The notes under the pieces were generated by a model, which worked only from the letters and a program-made list of their open reading frames with translations, did not search any database and was not told the DNA's origin. Of a stretch of 64,000 bases of DNA, positions 27,813 through 36,802 are shown piece after piece. The DNA comes from Pirellula staleyi DSM 6068 (GTDB lineage: Bacteria > Planctomycetota > Planctomycetia > Pirellulales > Pirellulaceae), in the NCBI GenBank assembly GCA_945875845.1, contig CAMCMB010000029.1:1-64000 (forward strand), in the 5' to 3' direction. Position 1 is the stretch's first letter; each line of letters opens with the position of its first letter. The translations under genes were made by a program, and so were the position numbers.

Positions 27813-28058
27813 GGTTGGTTCCTAAGGTTGGCGGGATGCAATGCTTAGGTGCAGCCGTTTGTTTTTTGGACGGCTTGCAAATGCTAGCGTTGCTTAAAAT
27901 ATTTTAACGATTCGGAGGTGCAAGTGCTTACCAATTTTATGAGTTTGCTATACTTTGCCTCCAGGTTAAAGATACGGCGGGTAGTCGAGTTAGGGACGAT
28001 CAATGTAGGCTCGTCCATGGCTATCCGCAGCGAGGACTTGCATAAAGGTGAAAATCGA

Positions 28059-28322
28059 ATGACTCGTATTCCCATTAGCCAAGCAGACGAACAAGCACGT
28101 CGATTGAAGGATCGTTTGGACTTGAGTACCGCCGAGATAGGCCTTCAAGTGCGGACGACCAATTGCCTCGAAGAGAAAGGGATCTTCTCGGTACGGGACT
28201 TATTGAACAGCACTCCTGAGACGCTTTTGAGCATCGCAAATTTCGGCGAAAAGACACTCGAAGAGGTCTACGTCGCTCTAGAAAAGATCGGCTACAACCG
28301 ACCTTGGCGAAAGCCGCGATAA
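28059..28322 (+). CDS. Stand-alone RNA polymerase alpha C-terminal domain-like protein
   Basis: From ATG 28059, with AAAGGTG at a good distance, the product has 87 residues. Nearly all of it matches the alpha-CTD: LDLSTAEIGLQVRTTNCLEE, GIFSVRDLL, and FGEKTLEEVYVALEKIGY correspond to the helix-hairpin-helix region that contacts UP-element DNA and regulators. There is no N-terminal assembly domain. It could bind DNA or activators and compete with or modulate RNA polymerase; this role is inference. The frame is open for 47 more codons upstream, but that part has no coding character. Confidence 0.8.
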   Translation: MTRIPISQADEQARRLKDRLDLSTAEIGLQVRTTNCLEEKGIFSVRDLLNSTPETLLSIANFGEKTLEEVYVALEKIGYNRPWRKPR

Positions 28323-28370
28323 ACGCCGAGGATTGCGAGGTTGCAATGCCAAACGGATGGAAAATCCAAG

Positions 28371-28493
28371 GGAGGGTGAGGCCACCCCTCTCAACATGTT
28401 TTCGTCGACTTTGCCCAATCCATTCCTTGCTTGGGAGGGTGAGGCTCCTGCCGAACCATGGCGTCGTAAGCTCGGCAGGAGCCTCGCCCTCCC
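28371..28493. repeat. Dispersed palindromic repeat, family B
   Basis: GGGAGGGTGAGGCTCCTGCC and its complement, with CGAACC and a short spacer between them, form a strong hairpin; a further copy of the GGGAGGGTGAGG start precedes it at 28371. A nearly identical block of about 125 bases is at 49746-49870, a rearranged one at 29559-29658, and a fragment at 43507-43545. It begins about 50 bases after the alpha-CTD gene. Confidence 0.85.
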
Positions 28494-28565
28494 ATTCGTT
28501 TTCAATGCATTTTCCCATTGGTTTTCAATGCATTCGCGATTGCAAAAAGAAATCCGCACGACCTC

Positions 28566-29516
28566 TCACGATGATATGGGTTCTCTGCGGGCTGAATCCG
28601 AGAGGATTACCCAAATGGTCGAGGCGACAACCAGCGACATTCCCAGCATGCTACCCGGTGTAGGAATTCGTCCCTCGATGATGAATTTGGCGATGACTGC
28701 AACCACCACCTGCGATAGCCCGACAACGCTAACACGAGCAGGCGCTCCGGTCGAAAATGCCATCGTCAAGCAAATTTGTCCCAAGGTCGCGGCCAGTCCA
28801 ACTCCCAAGAGACGAAGCACGCTTGCGCGATCTACGACATCGACGGGTGGAGAGACAGGGAGGAAAATCCAAACAAAAAGGCTTAGTACTGTTGCTACGG
28901 CAGAAAAATGAGCGACAACGGCTCGCGTATCGATGTGCTTCACCCGATGCAAATTGATCAATGCGACACCGCTGAGCATGCCTGCCAAAATAGCCATGGG
29001 AATCGCCAGTTGAGGATGATAGGATCGGCTCGTATCGATTGTGTCGAAAGAAATGCTGCTGGCATAGACCAGCCACATACCGACACAACTAACAAACAAT
29101 GCCAACCAAGTCTTCGGCGAAGGCGTCTTGCCCAACAATGGCCATGACAGAATTGCAACCCAAAGCGGATACATGTTGGTCAATGCAAGTACTATTTCGA
29201 CGTCGTAATGAGTGAGCGCATAGAAACCGCAAATCATGCTAGCCCATCCAGAAAGCGACCGGACCCAAAGAGTTACGGGCCGCAGAAAGACAAGCTGAGC
29301 TCCTCCCAACAGTGTTAAGGCAATGGCCAGGGTCGTCGCGATACCAGACCGCACCATGGTGATCCACGGATAAGTGAACTGATCCCTAAGCGACTCTGCC
29401 AATAGCGCCATCATCGCAAAGCAAACCGAACCGATCAGCATCCATAAATACGGCAAAAGGATTTCCTTGCAATGAGGCTTACAGGGACCACTGTGCTCCC
29501 TGTTTCGAGAAGCCAA
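28566..29516 (-). CDS. EamA/DMT-family membrane transporter
   Basis: The 316 residues form about ten membrane helices in two similar halves, the pattern of the drug/metabolite transporter (EamA) family; for example LPYLWMLIGSVCFAMMAL in the first half and LGVGLAATLGQICLTMAFS in the second. Substrates of this family range from amino acids to sugar phosphates and cannot be predicted here. The gene lies between two copies of repeat family B, with no operon partner. Confidence 0.85.
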   Translation of the reverse strand: MASRNREHSGPCKPHCKEILLPYLWMLIGSVCFAMMALLAESLRDQFTYPWITMVRSGIATTLAIALTLLGGAQLVFLRPVTLWVRSLSGWASMICGFYALTHYDVEIVLALTNMYPLWVAILSWPLLGKTPSPKTWLALFVSCVGMWLVYASSISFDTIDTSRSYHPQLAIPMAILAGMLSGVALINLHRVKHIDTRAVVAHFSAVATVLSLFVWIFLPVSPPVDVVDRASVLRLLGVGLAATLGQICLTMAFSTGAPARVSVVGLSQVVVAVIAKFIIEGRIPTPGSMLGMSLVVASTIWVILSDSARREPISS

Positions 29517-29558
29517 GTATACTCAATTGTATTCTGATTTTCGTAGGGCAGGTAACTT

Positions 29559-29658
29559 GGGAGGGTGAGGCTCCTGCCGAACCGTGGTGCTACTCGGGAG
29601 GGTGAGGCTCCTGCCGAACCGTGGTGCGTAAATAGCTCGGCAGGAGGCTCGCTTTCCC
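29559..29658. repeat. Repeat family B, rearranged copy
   Basis: The left arm (GGGAGGGTGAGGCTCCTGCC) occurs twice in direct orientation at about 29559 and 29596, followed by one degenerate right arm ending near 29658. A flanking segment with ATCCATTCGACATTGCAAA, also seen near other copies, follows. Confidence 0.75.
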
Positions 29659-29791
29659 ATTGAGTTTCAATCCATTCGACATTGCAAATAGCACTCCAAG
29701 GGTCGCACCCGGCAGGTGCGACCTACCGTAGGTCACTCTCGCCGAGAGTGACTTTGCACTGTCGATGCGTGGCGAAAGGCAACGCGTAACG

Positions 29792-30553
29792 CTAAACACT
29801 GCAGATGAGGCATTCCCTGTTTTGATGGATTTTACGTCGTGAAAAAGTCATGGACGTAAGATCCATCACTAGCAGCGTCCCGGCCAACGACTCGCCGATG
29901 CCCGTGATCAACTTAATGACTTCAACGGCTGCCAAGCAACCCACGGTACCAGAAACGGCTCCAAAAACGGGAAACTGACGGCGCCATGCCGGCGGCGATT
30001 TCGGCGACAAGCATGCCAAGCAAGGAGTTGTCCCCGGCAAGATTGTTGTCAGGCTCCCTTCAAACTCAAACATCGCGCATTCAACCATCGGTTTGCCTTG
30101 AGCCACAATCGCTCGGTTCATTGCGTATCGTTCTTCAAAGATCGGCGCACAGTCGACCACGATGTCTACTTGAGAAACCAAAGCATCCGCGTTTTCGTCA
30201 TTGATGTTCGCGTCGACGACATCCACTTGAATACGCGGGTTGAGTTGCCGCAGCCGCTCTCTAGCGGTTTCGACTCTTGATTGCCCAATTCGATCGTAGG
30301 TCATGAGCAGTTGTCGGTTCAAGTCGCTGTGCTTAATCGTGCCACCGTGTGCGAGTAGAAGTTTACCGACGCCTGCTGCGGCTAATTCGTAAGCTACTAC
30401 CCCCCCAACTCCACCGACCCGTGATATTAAGACGCGAGCATTCTTGAGCTTTCGCTGCCCCAATTCGCCGACACCATCCGCCCACATCTGCCATTGATAG
30501 ATCGTTTGGTCCAAATCATCAAGAAAAGGGAGTCCCTCAGCGTCGTCGTCCAC
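29792..30553 (-). CDS. ThiF/MoeB/HesA-type adenylyltransferase (E1-like)
   Basis: The 253 residues show the ATP-binding glycine motif RVGGVGG (45-51), the SDLNRQ motif (76-81), and two CxxC zinc pairs (Cys178/Cys181 and Cys248/Cys251). Family members activate the C-terminus of small ubiquitin-like sulphur carriers (ThiS, MoaD) by adenylation. No carrier or sulphur-transfer gene is adjacent, so the pathway is open. The protein is about the size of ThiF/HesA, lacking the rhodanese domain of some MoeB forms. Confidence 0.85.
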   Translation of the reverse strand: MDDDAEGLPFLDDLDQTIYQWQMWADGVGELGQRKLKNARVLISRVGGVGGVVAYELAAAGVGKLLLAHGGTIKHSDLNRQLLMTYDRIGQSRVETARERLRQLNPRIQVDVVDANINDENADALVSQVDIVVDCAPIFEERYAMNRAIVAQGKPMVECAMFEFEGSLTTILPGTTPCLACLSPKSPPAWRRQFPVFGAVSGTVGCLAAVEVIKLITGIGESLAGTLLVMDLTSMTFSRRKIHQNRECLICSV

Positions 30554-30644
30554 TTGAACGTCCTCTGATATAGCGCTTTTGCCGCCTGATTTTGTGATCG
30601 CAATTGTTCCTTACCGAGCGCCCAATAGCACTCACTTTTTAAGC

Positions 30645-30723
30645 GCGCGGAACAGCGCGAGCTGTCCGGTAAGGATTTGCAAATCACTTGGAAATTCACC
30701 GGGCGGCTCGCGCCGCTCCGCTA
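30645..30723. repeat. Repeat family A, two-arm copy
   Basis: GCGCGGAACAGCGCGAGCTG and the complementary arm CTCGCGCCGCTCCGCTA flank a spacer; the layout is the same as in the copy at 4876-4954. It sits between the ends of two genes and could act as a hairpin terminator. Confidence 0.82.
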
Positions 30724-30732
30724 TAAAAAAAC

Positions 30733-31911
30733 CTAGCGGCGAAAGTTGACGTTGACACCCGATGCTTCTTCATTGGGCGGCGTGCTTGATGCGCCGGGAT
30801 TGGACGGGCCGCCCATGTAGGTGGGTACCTGAGCCAAGCCAACCGAATCTGAGGCCACCGGTGGCAATTTCATTTGCGGAGCGGATTGGATTGGAGCCGT
30901 GCTCAATAGTCCTTGAACGTTGCTTCCAATGGCACCGGCCTGTTGATAGATTCCCTGGGCTTGTTGAACCAATGACTGCCCTTGCTGTGCCATTTGCGAA
31001 ATGTTCTGTGCGCCTCCCATGCTGGCCATCAAATCCCGAGCAGGCTTTAGATTTGGATCGATTTGCAAAGCGTTTCCAAGATACTGTTGTGTCGCAGGGA
31101 CGTTTTTGCGAGCGAAATGCAAGTACGCCATTTGGTAATTGGCCATGGCAGGACTATTGACCTGCATCAGCTCCGACATCGCTGCATCGGTGTTGCCTGA
31201 GTCCATCAGCACACCTGCCAATGCAGACCGGTAGGTCGTGTTCTTCGAATCGAGATTCACTGCTTTTTGAAGTTGGTCTTTGGCTGCAACGAGATTGCCA
31301 TTTCGTGCCTGAAGGTTTCCAAGATCCGCAAAAACGGCAGCGGTTGGAGCCGCTTCGGCAGCCTTCTGATAGAACTGGACGGCCTTTTCTTTTTCGTTTT
31401 GACGCTCGTAAAGACGAGCAGTGCTTAACAAGGCCGCAGGGTTCTTCGGTTCGATCTCCAGTGCTTTGCTGAAACTATCAATCGCCTTTGCGTAGTTTCC
31501 TTGCGACTCGTGCAATTGACCGTTCATCACATACAGTTCCGGCCCAATCGTTGGCTTTGCACCCGGTGTTGCCGCGATTGCCGGATCCGAACTTGGGCTA
31601 TCGGACGCACCAAACGGTGAGGTGATAACCGTCTTGGCTTTGCCATATGCCGATGAAACGGCGGTCCCCATGGACGCGAATTGACCTTTGACTGCTTTGG
31701 ACGTGGAAACGATCGTGCCAGTCACTCCCGTTCCAGCACCGGTCGCTGACGCGTCGATCGTTTTCGTTGGCCAAATGGAGGGTCTGGCACCCGGAGTCGT
31801 GCTACAACCCGCAAGGCAACTCACCCCACCCAAAGCAACCGTGGCTAGCAGAACAGATCGAAAAAAATTGCGTACGACGATCTTGGATTCAAGATTCCGG
31901 GAGTTTTTCAT
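30733..31911 (-). CDS. TPR-repeat lipoprotein
   Basis: ATG 31911 is chosen because it places a lipoprotein signal correctly (FFRSVLLATVALGGVSCLAG then Cys); the frame is open to 32118, but that upstream stretch runs into the next gene. The 392 residues contain at least four tetratricopeptide repeats at about 120-260 (ESQGNYAKAIDSFSKALEIE, EKEKAVQFYQKAAEAAP, GNLVAAKDQLQKAVNL), then a Gln-rich C-terminus. It is probably an envelope scaffold or assembly factor; partners are unknown. Confidence 0.8.
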   Translation of the reverse strand: MKNSRNLESKIVVRNFFRSVLLATVALGGVSCLAGCSTTPGARPSIWPTKTIDASATGAGTGVTGTIVSTSKAVKGQFASMGTAVSSAYGKAKTVITSPFGASDSPSSDPAIAATPGAKPTIGPELYVMNGQLHESQGNYAKAIDSFSKALEIEPKNPAALLSTARLYERQNEKEKAVQFYQKAAEAAPTAAVFADLGNLQARNGNLVAAKDQLQKAVNLDSKNTTYRSALAGVLMDSGNTDAAMSELMQVNSPAMANYQMAYLHFARKNVPATQQYLGNALQIDPNLKPARDLMASMGGAQNISQMAQQGQSLVQQAQGIYQQAGAIGSNVQGLLSTAPIQSAPQMKLPPVASDSVGLAQVPTYMGGPSNPGASSTPPNEEASGVNVNFRR

Positions 31912-32038
31912 GGTCGAAATCACTTCTTCTGCACCCATTCGATGAGACGCTAGCAATCTTGATTGATAGAGCGCCGTAAAAATCGGATCTATCATCAAAC
32001 CTTCGGCAGTCCGCACATTGCGTCTTGAATCAATCTCG

Positions 32039-33760
32039 CTAACGAGCCAACCGAATGGCTTCGAGACGAGCGGCCTCGAATTCATCACCTGGAGTCCAAG
32101 ATTGCATGGCATCGGCATTGGCTGCTAACCAACCGACATGAAATAGCAATTGGATATCCAAAATCGCACCCGAGAGATCCCAACTTGGATCATATTCATC
32201 GGAGCGTTGATGGTAGTGTTTTTCCGTCCAGACATCGAGTTGTTCCTTGCCCCATCCCTCCGGCTTGCCCATGACCACATGTCCTGAATGCAAATAAACG
32301 CCTGGGACTCCTACTTTTGCTAATGAAAACTGATCCGACCGATAGTAGTATCCTTTGCTCGGCTCTCGGTCAGGCACAACCACCCGGTTTTGGTATTTTG
32401 CCACGCTTTCGACCAAGCGATCCAATGAGCTTTTGCCTGCTCCGATCACGTTGACATCCTTGGTCTTTCCAAGAAAGTTGATACCATCGATGTTGACCAC
32501 TGCGGATTGTTTTCCGTTTGGAATGGGCGGATGCTCGGCGAAATACTTGGAGCCGAGCAAGCCTTGCTCTTCTCCGCCGACAGCCGCAAAAACAAGGGAT
32601 CGCTTTGGGCGAATGCCGCTCTCCTTGATCGCGGTTGCAATTGCCAGAAGCGCTGCCGTCCCCGATGCATTGTCGATCGCTCCGTTGTAGATGTTGTCGC
32701 CACGTTGATCGCGATCGGCAGCAAGCCCGATGTGATCGTGGTGCGCCATAAACAAAACGTACTCATCCGCAACCTTTGGATCGCTGCCTGGCATGACAGC
32801 GAGCACGTTTGCAGTCTCCTTCTTGCGTACTTCGCAGTTGAGCGACGTATTCAACGAAACGCCGAGCGGCACGGGTTGGAAATCGCGAGATTCCGCCTTG
32901 GATCGCAAGTCGTTCAGATCAAACCCTGCATGGGAAATCAACCTAGCGGTTGCCCCCTCGGTCATCCATGCTTGGATTTCCATTCCCGGTGCCGTGCTAT
33001 CTGGGAGTTCAAACTTTTCGCCCGTCCATGACGTTTGAATGACTGTGAACGGATAGCCGGCCGACGGCGTGGTGTGGATGATGATTGCACCTGCCGCACC
33101 TTGCCGCGCTGCGCTTTCATATTTGTAATCCCAACGACCATAGTACAAACGCCGTGAACCTGCGAAAAGGTTTGGGTCGGACTCAGGGTCATTGTTCATC
33201 ATCAACAAAATCTTCCCCTTGAGATCTTTGCCTTTGAAATCATTCCATTGGAACTCTGGGGCTTCGATACCATAGCCGACAAAAACAATCTCTGCGTCTT
33301 TCACGTTGATGTTGGACTCAGGCTTACCCGCCACGGCAATGAAATCGTCGAAGTAGCGGAACTCGATTTCCGACTTGCTGTTTTTGTTGGGACCGAATTT
33401 CCAAGTCTTCGAAGCGTCCGACGTCAATCCGAGCATTGGAAACTTTTGTCGGTAGGACTTAAGCGAATCGAATGGGAGCAAGCCCATGCTGCGAAACTGC
33501 GTTTCCAGATAAAGCTGAGCTATAGCATCCCCTTTCGATCCAGGTCCTCGACCTTCTAGAAGATCGTCCGCAAGAAACTGGATATGCCCATGCAACGAGT
33601 CCACGGTAATCTTGTCCGCAATGGAAACCGCTTGACTCCACGATTCGGAAGGGTTGACTTGTGCGGTCGCTTGATTGGCCGAATAGGCTAACCAAATCAG
33701 TAGCATCGCGACTGCCAGTGGATGGGAAGTTCGTTTCTTCAATAAACCGGAATGAATCAT
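32039..33760 (-). CDS. Secreted M28-family metallopeptidase with PA-like insert
   Basis: The 573 residues have a signal peptide (AVAMLLIWLAYSANQATAQ), a region at about 130-300 resembling a protease-associated domain, and an M28 aminopeptidase domain with di-zinc ligands His340 (MAHHDH), Asp363 (NGAIDNASG), Glu397/Glu398 (GGEEQG) and Asp425 (NIDG). Enzymes of this family remove N-terminal residues from peptides outside the cytoplasm. ATG 33760 fits the signal peptide. It runs in the same direction as the esterase gene upstream, 53 bases away. Confidence 0.88.
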   Translation of the reverse strand: MIHSGLLKKRTSHPLAVAMLLIWLAYSANQATAQVNPSESWSQAVSIADKITVDSLHGHIQFLADDLLEGRGPGSKGDAIAQLYLETQFRSMGLLPFDSLKSYRQKFPMLGLTSDASKTWKFGPNKNSKSEIEFRYFDDFIAVAGKPESNINVKDAEIVFVGYGIEAPEFQWNDFKGKDLKGKILLMMNNDPESDPNLFAGSRRLYYGRWDYKYESAARQGAAGAIIIHTTPSAGYPFTVIQTSWTGEKFELPDSTAPGMEIQAWMTEGATARLISHAGFDLNDLRSKAESRDFQPVPLGVSLNTSLNCEVRKKETANVLAVMPGSDPKVADEYVLFMAHHDHIGLAADRDQRGDNIYNGAIDNASGTAALLAIATAIKESGIRPKRSLVFAAVGGEEQGLLGSKYFAEHPPIPNGKQSAVVNIDGINFLGKTKDVNVIGAGKSSLDRLVESVAKYQNRVVVPDREPSKGYYYRSDQFSLAKVGVPGVYLHSGHVVMGKPEGWGKEQLDVWTEKHYHQRSDEYDPSWDLSGAILDIQLLFHVGWLAANADAMQSWTPGDEFEAARLEAIRLAR

Positions 33761-33813
33761 AATGCCTTCGGTGTACTTCGATAGTTGAGACGGAACCAGA
33801 ACCAGTGGATGGA

Positions 33814-34725
33814 CTACTTTTCAGATTTCCAATCGCGCCAAAGCCAGCGCATCGCTTCGGGCATAATGGAACCGCCGTGGATGTCGTTGTGACCGCCAGT
33901 GCCATAAACAAACTCAAAGTCGTAGCCGCTAAACTTGAGCGAGGCAGCCATTTCCTGATTGGCGAGTGGCCAATTTCCAAACTTATTATCCAAGTCGCCG
34001 CTGCCATCTTGGAGGAAAACGCGGATCGGCTTCTTCGGAGTTTTTCGAATCATGGGTGCATAGTTGTGACCACCGCGCAGATCCACAAAGCTACCGACGT
34101 GGCTGAGCACCTTTCGAAACATGTCGGGGCGTTCCCACGCGACCGTGAACGCGCAGATACCACCGGAACTGATTCCACAGATAGCCCGCATCTCTGGATT
34201 GTCGGTTAGCTTATAATCCTTGGCGACTTCTGGCAAAATTTCGTTGATGACAAAGCGTGCGTATTGATCGCCGAGCGAGTCGTATTCAAACGATCGGTTC
34301 GCGGGAGTTGGTTCCCAACCTGCTTTTTCTGGCAGGGGTTTCTTGTGCCCTGGGTCGATGAAGATGCCGATGGTGACGGGCATTTCGCCTGCATGAATCA
34401 AATTGTCCATCACAACCGGGGCACGAAACTTGCCATCGCGTTTCACGTAGGTATGCCCATCCTGAAACACCATTACGGCGGCAGGTTTTGTGCCATCGTA
34501 TTGGGCTGGCACATAGACGCTGTAGCGACGATTGGTTCCTTCGAAGATCTGGCTCTGCCAAGTGTGTTCGGTGATTTTTCCTTGAGGGACATCGGGCTTA
34601 ACTTGCGAATCAGGACCAAGTTTGTACTGGCTATCGTCGGCGTACGCGACGATGTCGTTCAACGCGAACAACGCGAACGCAGACAGCGTGACGACGCAAA
34701 TCAAAAATCGGTTGGGTAGTTTCAT
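33814..34725 (-). CDS. Secreted esterase of the D-family (enterochelin esterase-like)
   Basis: From ATG 34725 the product has 303 residues: signal peptide (FLICVVTLSAFALFALNDIVA), then an alpha/beta hydrolase domain with the nucleophile elbow GISSGG and a late His (GTGGHNDIHGG). The pattern YSVYVPAQYDGTKPAAVMVF is typical of the Fes/esterase-D group, which cleaves ester bonds in siderophores, feruloyl sugars and other compounds. An earlier ATG at 34767 would add 14 residues that spoil the signal peptide. Probably co-transcribed with the M28 peptidase. Confidence 0.82.
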   Translation of the reverse strand: MKLPNRFLICVVTLSAFALFALNDIVAYADDSQYKLGPDSQVKPDVPQGKITEHTWQSQIFEGTNRRYSVYVPAQYDGTKPAAVMVFQDGHTYVKRDGKFRAPVVMDNLIHAGEMPVTIGIFIDPGHKKPLPEKAGWEPTPANRSFEYDSLGDQYARFVINEILPEVAKDYKLTDNPEMRAICGISSGGICAFTVAWERPDMFRKVLSHVGSFVDLRGGHNYAPMIRKTPKKPIRVFLQDGSGDLDNKFGNWPLANQEMAASLKFSGYDFEFVYGTGGHNDIHGGSIMPEAMRWLWRDWKSEK

Positions 34726-34785
34726 GGATACGCAATGTTCACAGGAGGAAAGGGGGCAAATATGCACTCTAGGATAGCCTGTTTT

Positions 34786-35007
34786 TCAGGGCATTGATAG
34801 AACGCGTTCAGGACGAAAACCCTGCCGTCGCTTAGTAAAGTGGCGTTCTGACTTGAATTTCCATGGCTCGCACAAGGAGCCTGATTCGGATGCTCGCTGT
34901 AAACGCTTAACCAACTCTGGATCACGCCAAATAAGGAGTGGAGCCCCTGGTTGTCGCAACACTTCGTTGATCTCGAAGATCATCCAGTTTTGAAAAGTAT
35001 CTGTCAC
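34786..35007 (-). pseudogene. Possible 5' fragment of a PglZ-domain gene
   Basis: A 73-codon frame starts with GTG at 35007, overlapping the DUF488 stop as GTGA, so it was translated as part of that operon. Residues 7-34 (NWMIFEINEVLRQPGAPLLI, then WRDPELVKRL) read to me like the N-terminus of PglZ-domain proteins, which continue for several hundred residues; here the frame ends after 73. I infer a gene cut by deletion just before the esterase gene. It may instead be an unrelated small protein. No search could be run. Confidence 0.45.
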
Positions 35008-35450
35008 GTCAAATGCTCCGTTCTAATTTCTCCCCAGTGTTTTGAGAGATATTCAACGACCAATCGTCGATGACAGTGATTTGGTAAGTGCTCGCTGCAA
35101 AGCAAGCAACCGTGATCGATCAAATCCTTTGGCACCGATGTCTCGATCGAGCGCTTCACCATCAGATCAATAAACTCTCGCTCGTAAACACTCCAGTCAC
35201 CGTTATGCTTCTTGTATGCATCAAGAAGGTCCTTCGTTGGTGCTAGCTCGGGGATATGGATGTATTCCACATCGCACAGCCCTTTCAAGAAGTACGCGAG
35301 GTCATCGCGCTTGGCGAATCCCGCTAACTGAGACGAATTGTTGAGACGAACATCTATGACTCGCCGTATCGCTGGGTTCTTCAGCTTTTTGAAGAACTCC
35401 TCAGCCGACTTCTGAGTAAAACCAATGGTGAATGTCGTTAGATTACTCAC
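35004..35450 (-). CDS. DUF488-family protein (second copy)
   Basis: GTG 35450 overlaps the stop of the upstream DUF488 gene, giving 148 residues; the open frame extends further but inside that gene. Motifs match DUF488: FTIGFTQKSAEEFF at the start, RRVIDVRLNNSS, and the C-terminal Cys/His cluster LLCSEHLPNHCHRRLVVEYL. The fold is thought to be Rossmann-like with a possible nucleotide or nucleic-acid role, but the activity is unknown. It diverges strongly from its neighbour, so this is not a recent duplication. Confidence 0.8.
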   Translation of the reverse strand: MSNLTTFTIGFTQKSAEEFFKKLKNPAIRRVIDVRLNNSSQLAGFAKRDDLAYFLKGLCDVEYIHIPELAPTKDLLDAYKKHNGDWSVYEREFIDLMVKRSIETSVPKDLIDHGCLLCSEHLPNHCHRRLVVEYLSKHWGEIRTEHLT

Positions 35451-36057
35451 TGTCCATGCCTTTGGCTGTTGATACCATCGATCTGTACGCAATCTTGTTT
35501 CCCTGCTTCTCATAAGCCTCCGCGAGAACGTCTTCTCGGGATTCGAACAATGTTCGATTGTTCAGTCCGAATAATCGCATTAGACGGTCCTCCGCGTCCT
35601 CATGTCGTTCCAATCCCCCAGGTTCGATAATGTGAGCGATCGAAACGTGCTCTTTCAGGTAGCGGCAAATCAGAATTGTGCGATGGCAAGTTAGAGGATC
35701 TTTTTCGGCACACATCATCGCAATTCGACGCGACTTCACTCCTAATCGGATACGGTCAAGCCCAGCCCGAAACGCCACAGTCACTGCAATCTTCTCATAC
35801 CGCGCGACACCATCCTCGTAGCAGGATTTCTCGTCGCGACGTGCTCCAAGTTCCTTACCAAGAAAAACATAGGCAATGCCATTGCTGCTCAACGTCTGTT
35901 TGAGTATCTCGCGATTGTATTGAGGGTTCATTCCGCTGAAGGGTGATGATCGAACATCCGCGATAGCATCGACACGATTCTCCTTCAGGAGCTCGATAAA
36001 CTTATCTATCGGGCGATTCGAATGTCCTATGGTGTAAAGCATCTGCTCTGTCATCAT
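35443..36057 (-). CDS. DUF488-family protein (first copy)
   Basis: The start is taken at 36057 (MMTEQMLYTIGHSNRPIDKF), four bases after the preceding stop; 204 residues. The three DUF488 motifs are clear: YTIGHSN, IADVRSSPFSGMNPQYN and MMCAEKDPLTCHRTI. The Cys-x-Glu ... Cys-His-Arg cluster is strictly kept in the family and may form an active or metal site. It sits in a packed run with the dual-OB-like gene before it and a second DUF488 gene after it, so the products probably act together. Confidence 0.83.
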   Translation of the reverse strand: MMTEQMLYTIGHSNRPIDKFIELLKENRVDAIADVRSSPFSGMNPQYNREILKQTLSSNGIAYVFLGKELGARRDEKSCYEDGVARYEKIAVTVAFRAGLDRIRLGVKSRRIAMMCAEKDPLTCHRTILICRYLKEHVSIAHIIEPGGLERHEDAEDRLMRLFGLNNRTLFESREDVLAEAYEKQGNKIAYRSMVSTAKGMDSE

Positions 36058-36061
36058 TTTT

Positions 36062-36778
36062 TCATTGTGCTTCGATGATTGTCGCAACCACCTTGTAGTG
36101 ATAGCCGTTAAACTCTGGCGCAAGACTCACACAAAGGCAACAGCCGCCCGGAGGCTCAATATCAAATTCGACCTGCGATTCACCTTGTGTCGGAAAGCGT
36201 TCTCGGTACTTCTCCACAAATACTGGGTCGGTGAGGCCGAGATCGTAGTCAACGCCACAATAGCGAAAGTTGACTCTGCGTTTTCGGCTGTATTCGCCGG
36301 CCCATACTTTCCAAAAGAATTTTACCCTTAGTTTCGTGACCTGGACCAAATACAGGGAAGAGTTGAGTTTAAGTAGTTTTAAAAAGTCAGCAGAGACACG
36401 ATCTGTTTTCTGTTGTGGCTGAAGCCACAAATGTTGTGGTGTCTCCGTCAGAAGTTCAATGCCAGGCTTAGCAAACAAATCGTTGGCAAGTTTCCAGCGT
36501 TCACCAGGTGAAATGAACCAGTTTTCGGGCTGAAGCGAGTTTTTTGCGTGCCCTTCCAACGGAATCTCTAAAAAGTCCATCACTCTTGGTTGACGAAGAG
36601 GACCGAGCTGAGTTTCCGATGGATATAACTCACCTTCTCCATGCCGGGAAATTGGACGCACCCAGCCGCCAATCTGATAATTCTTGCTTCCGGAAATGAT
36701 CTCTCGACCGGCGATGCAAGTGCTAGGTGCGTGTTTTATAGAATTGGCCAATACTATCACGTATTTCAATTCAGCCAT
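36062..36778 (-). CDS. Dual-OB-like protein of the DUF488 operon
   Basis: The 238 residues are beta-rich without membrane segments: KYVIVLANSIKHAPSTCIAG, then IGGWVRPISRHGEGEL, later YLVQVTKLRVKFFW and CVSLAPEFNGYHYKVVATII. From memory this pattern (conserved GGWVRP, closing with a paired beta region and CVSL.xP motif) fits the dual-OB-fold family that accompanies DUF488 genes; OB folds suggest nucleic-acid binding. The family name is from memory and not verified. The gene is 24 bases downstream of the DUF429-like gene and 4 bases before DUF488. Confidence 0.6.
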   Translation of the reverse strand: MAELKYVIVLANSIKHAPSTCIAGREIISGSKNYQIGGWVRPISRHGEGELYPSETQLGPLRQPRVMDFLEIPLEGHAKNSLQPENWFISPGERWKLANDLFAKPGIELLTETPQHLWLQPQQKTDRVSADFLKLLKLNSSLYLVQVTKLRVKFFWKVWAGEYSRKRRVNFRYCGVDYDLGLTDPVFVEKYRERFPTQGESQVEFDIEPPGGCCLCVSLAPEFNGYHYKVVATIIEAQ

Positions 36779-36802
36779 TGGAATTGCCTCCCGCGTTTCG
36801 TT

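Noticed and set aside
28333-28911. Plus-strand frame of 192 codons
   Set aside because: Runs through repeat family B and then antisense to the EamA transporter gene.
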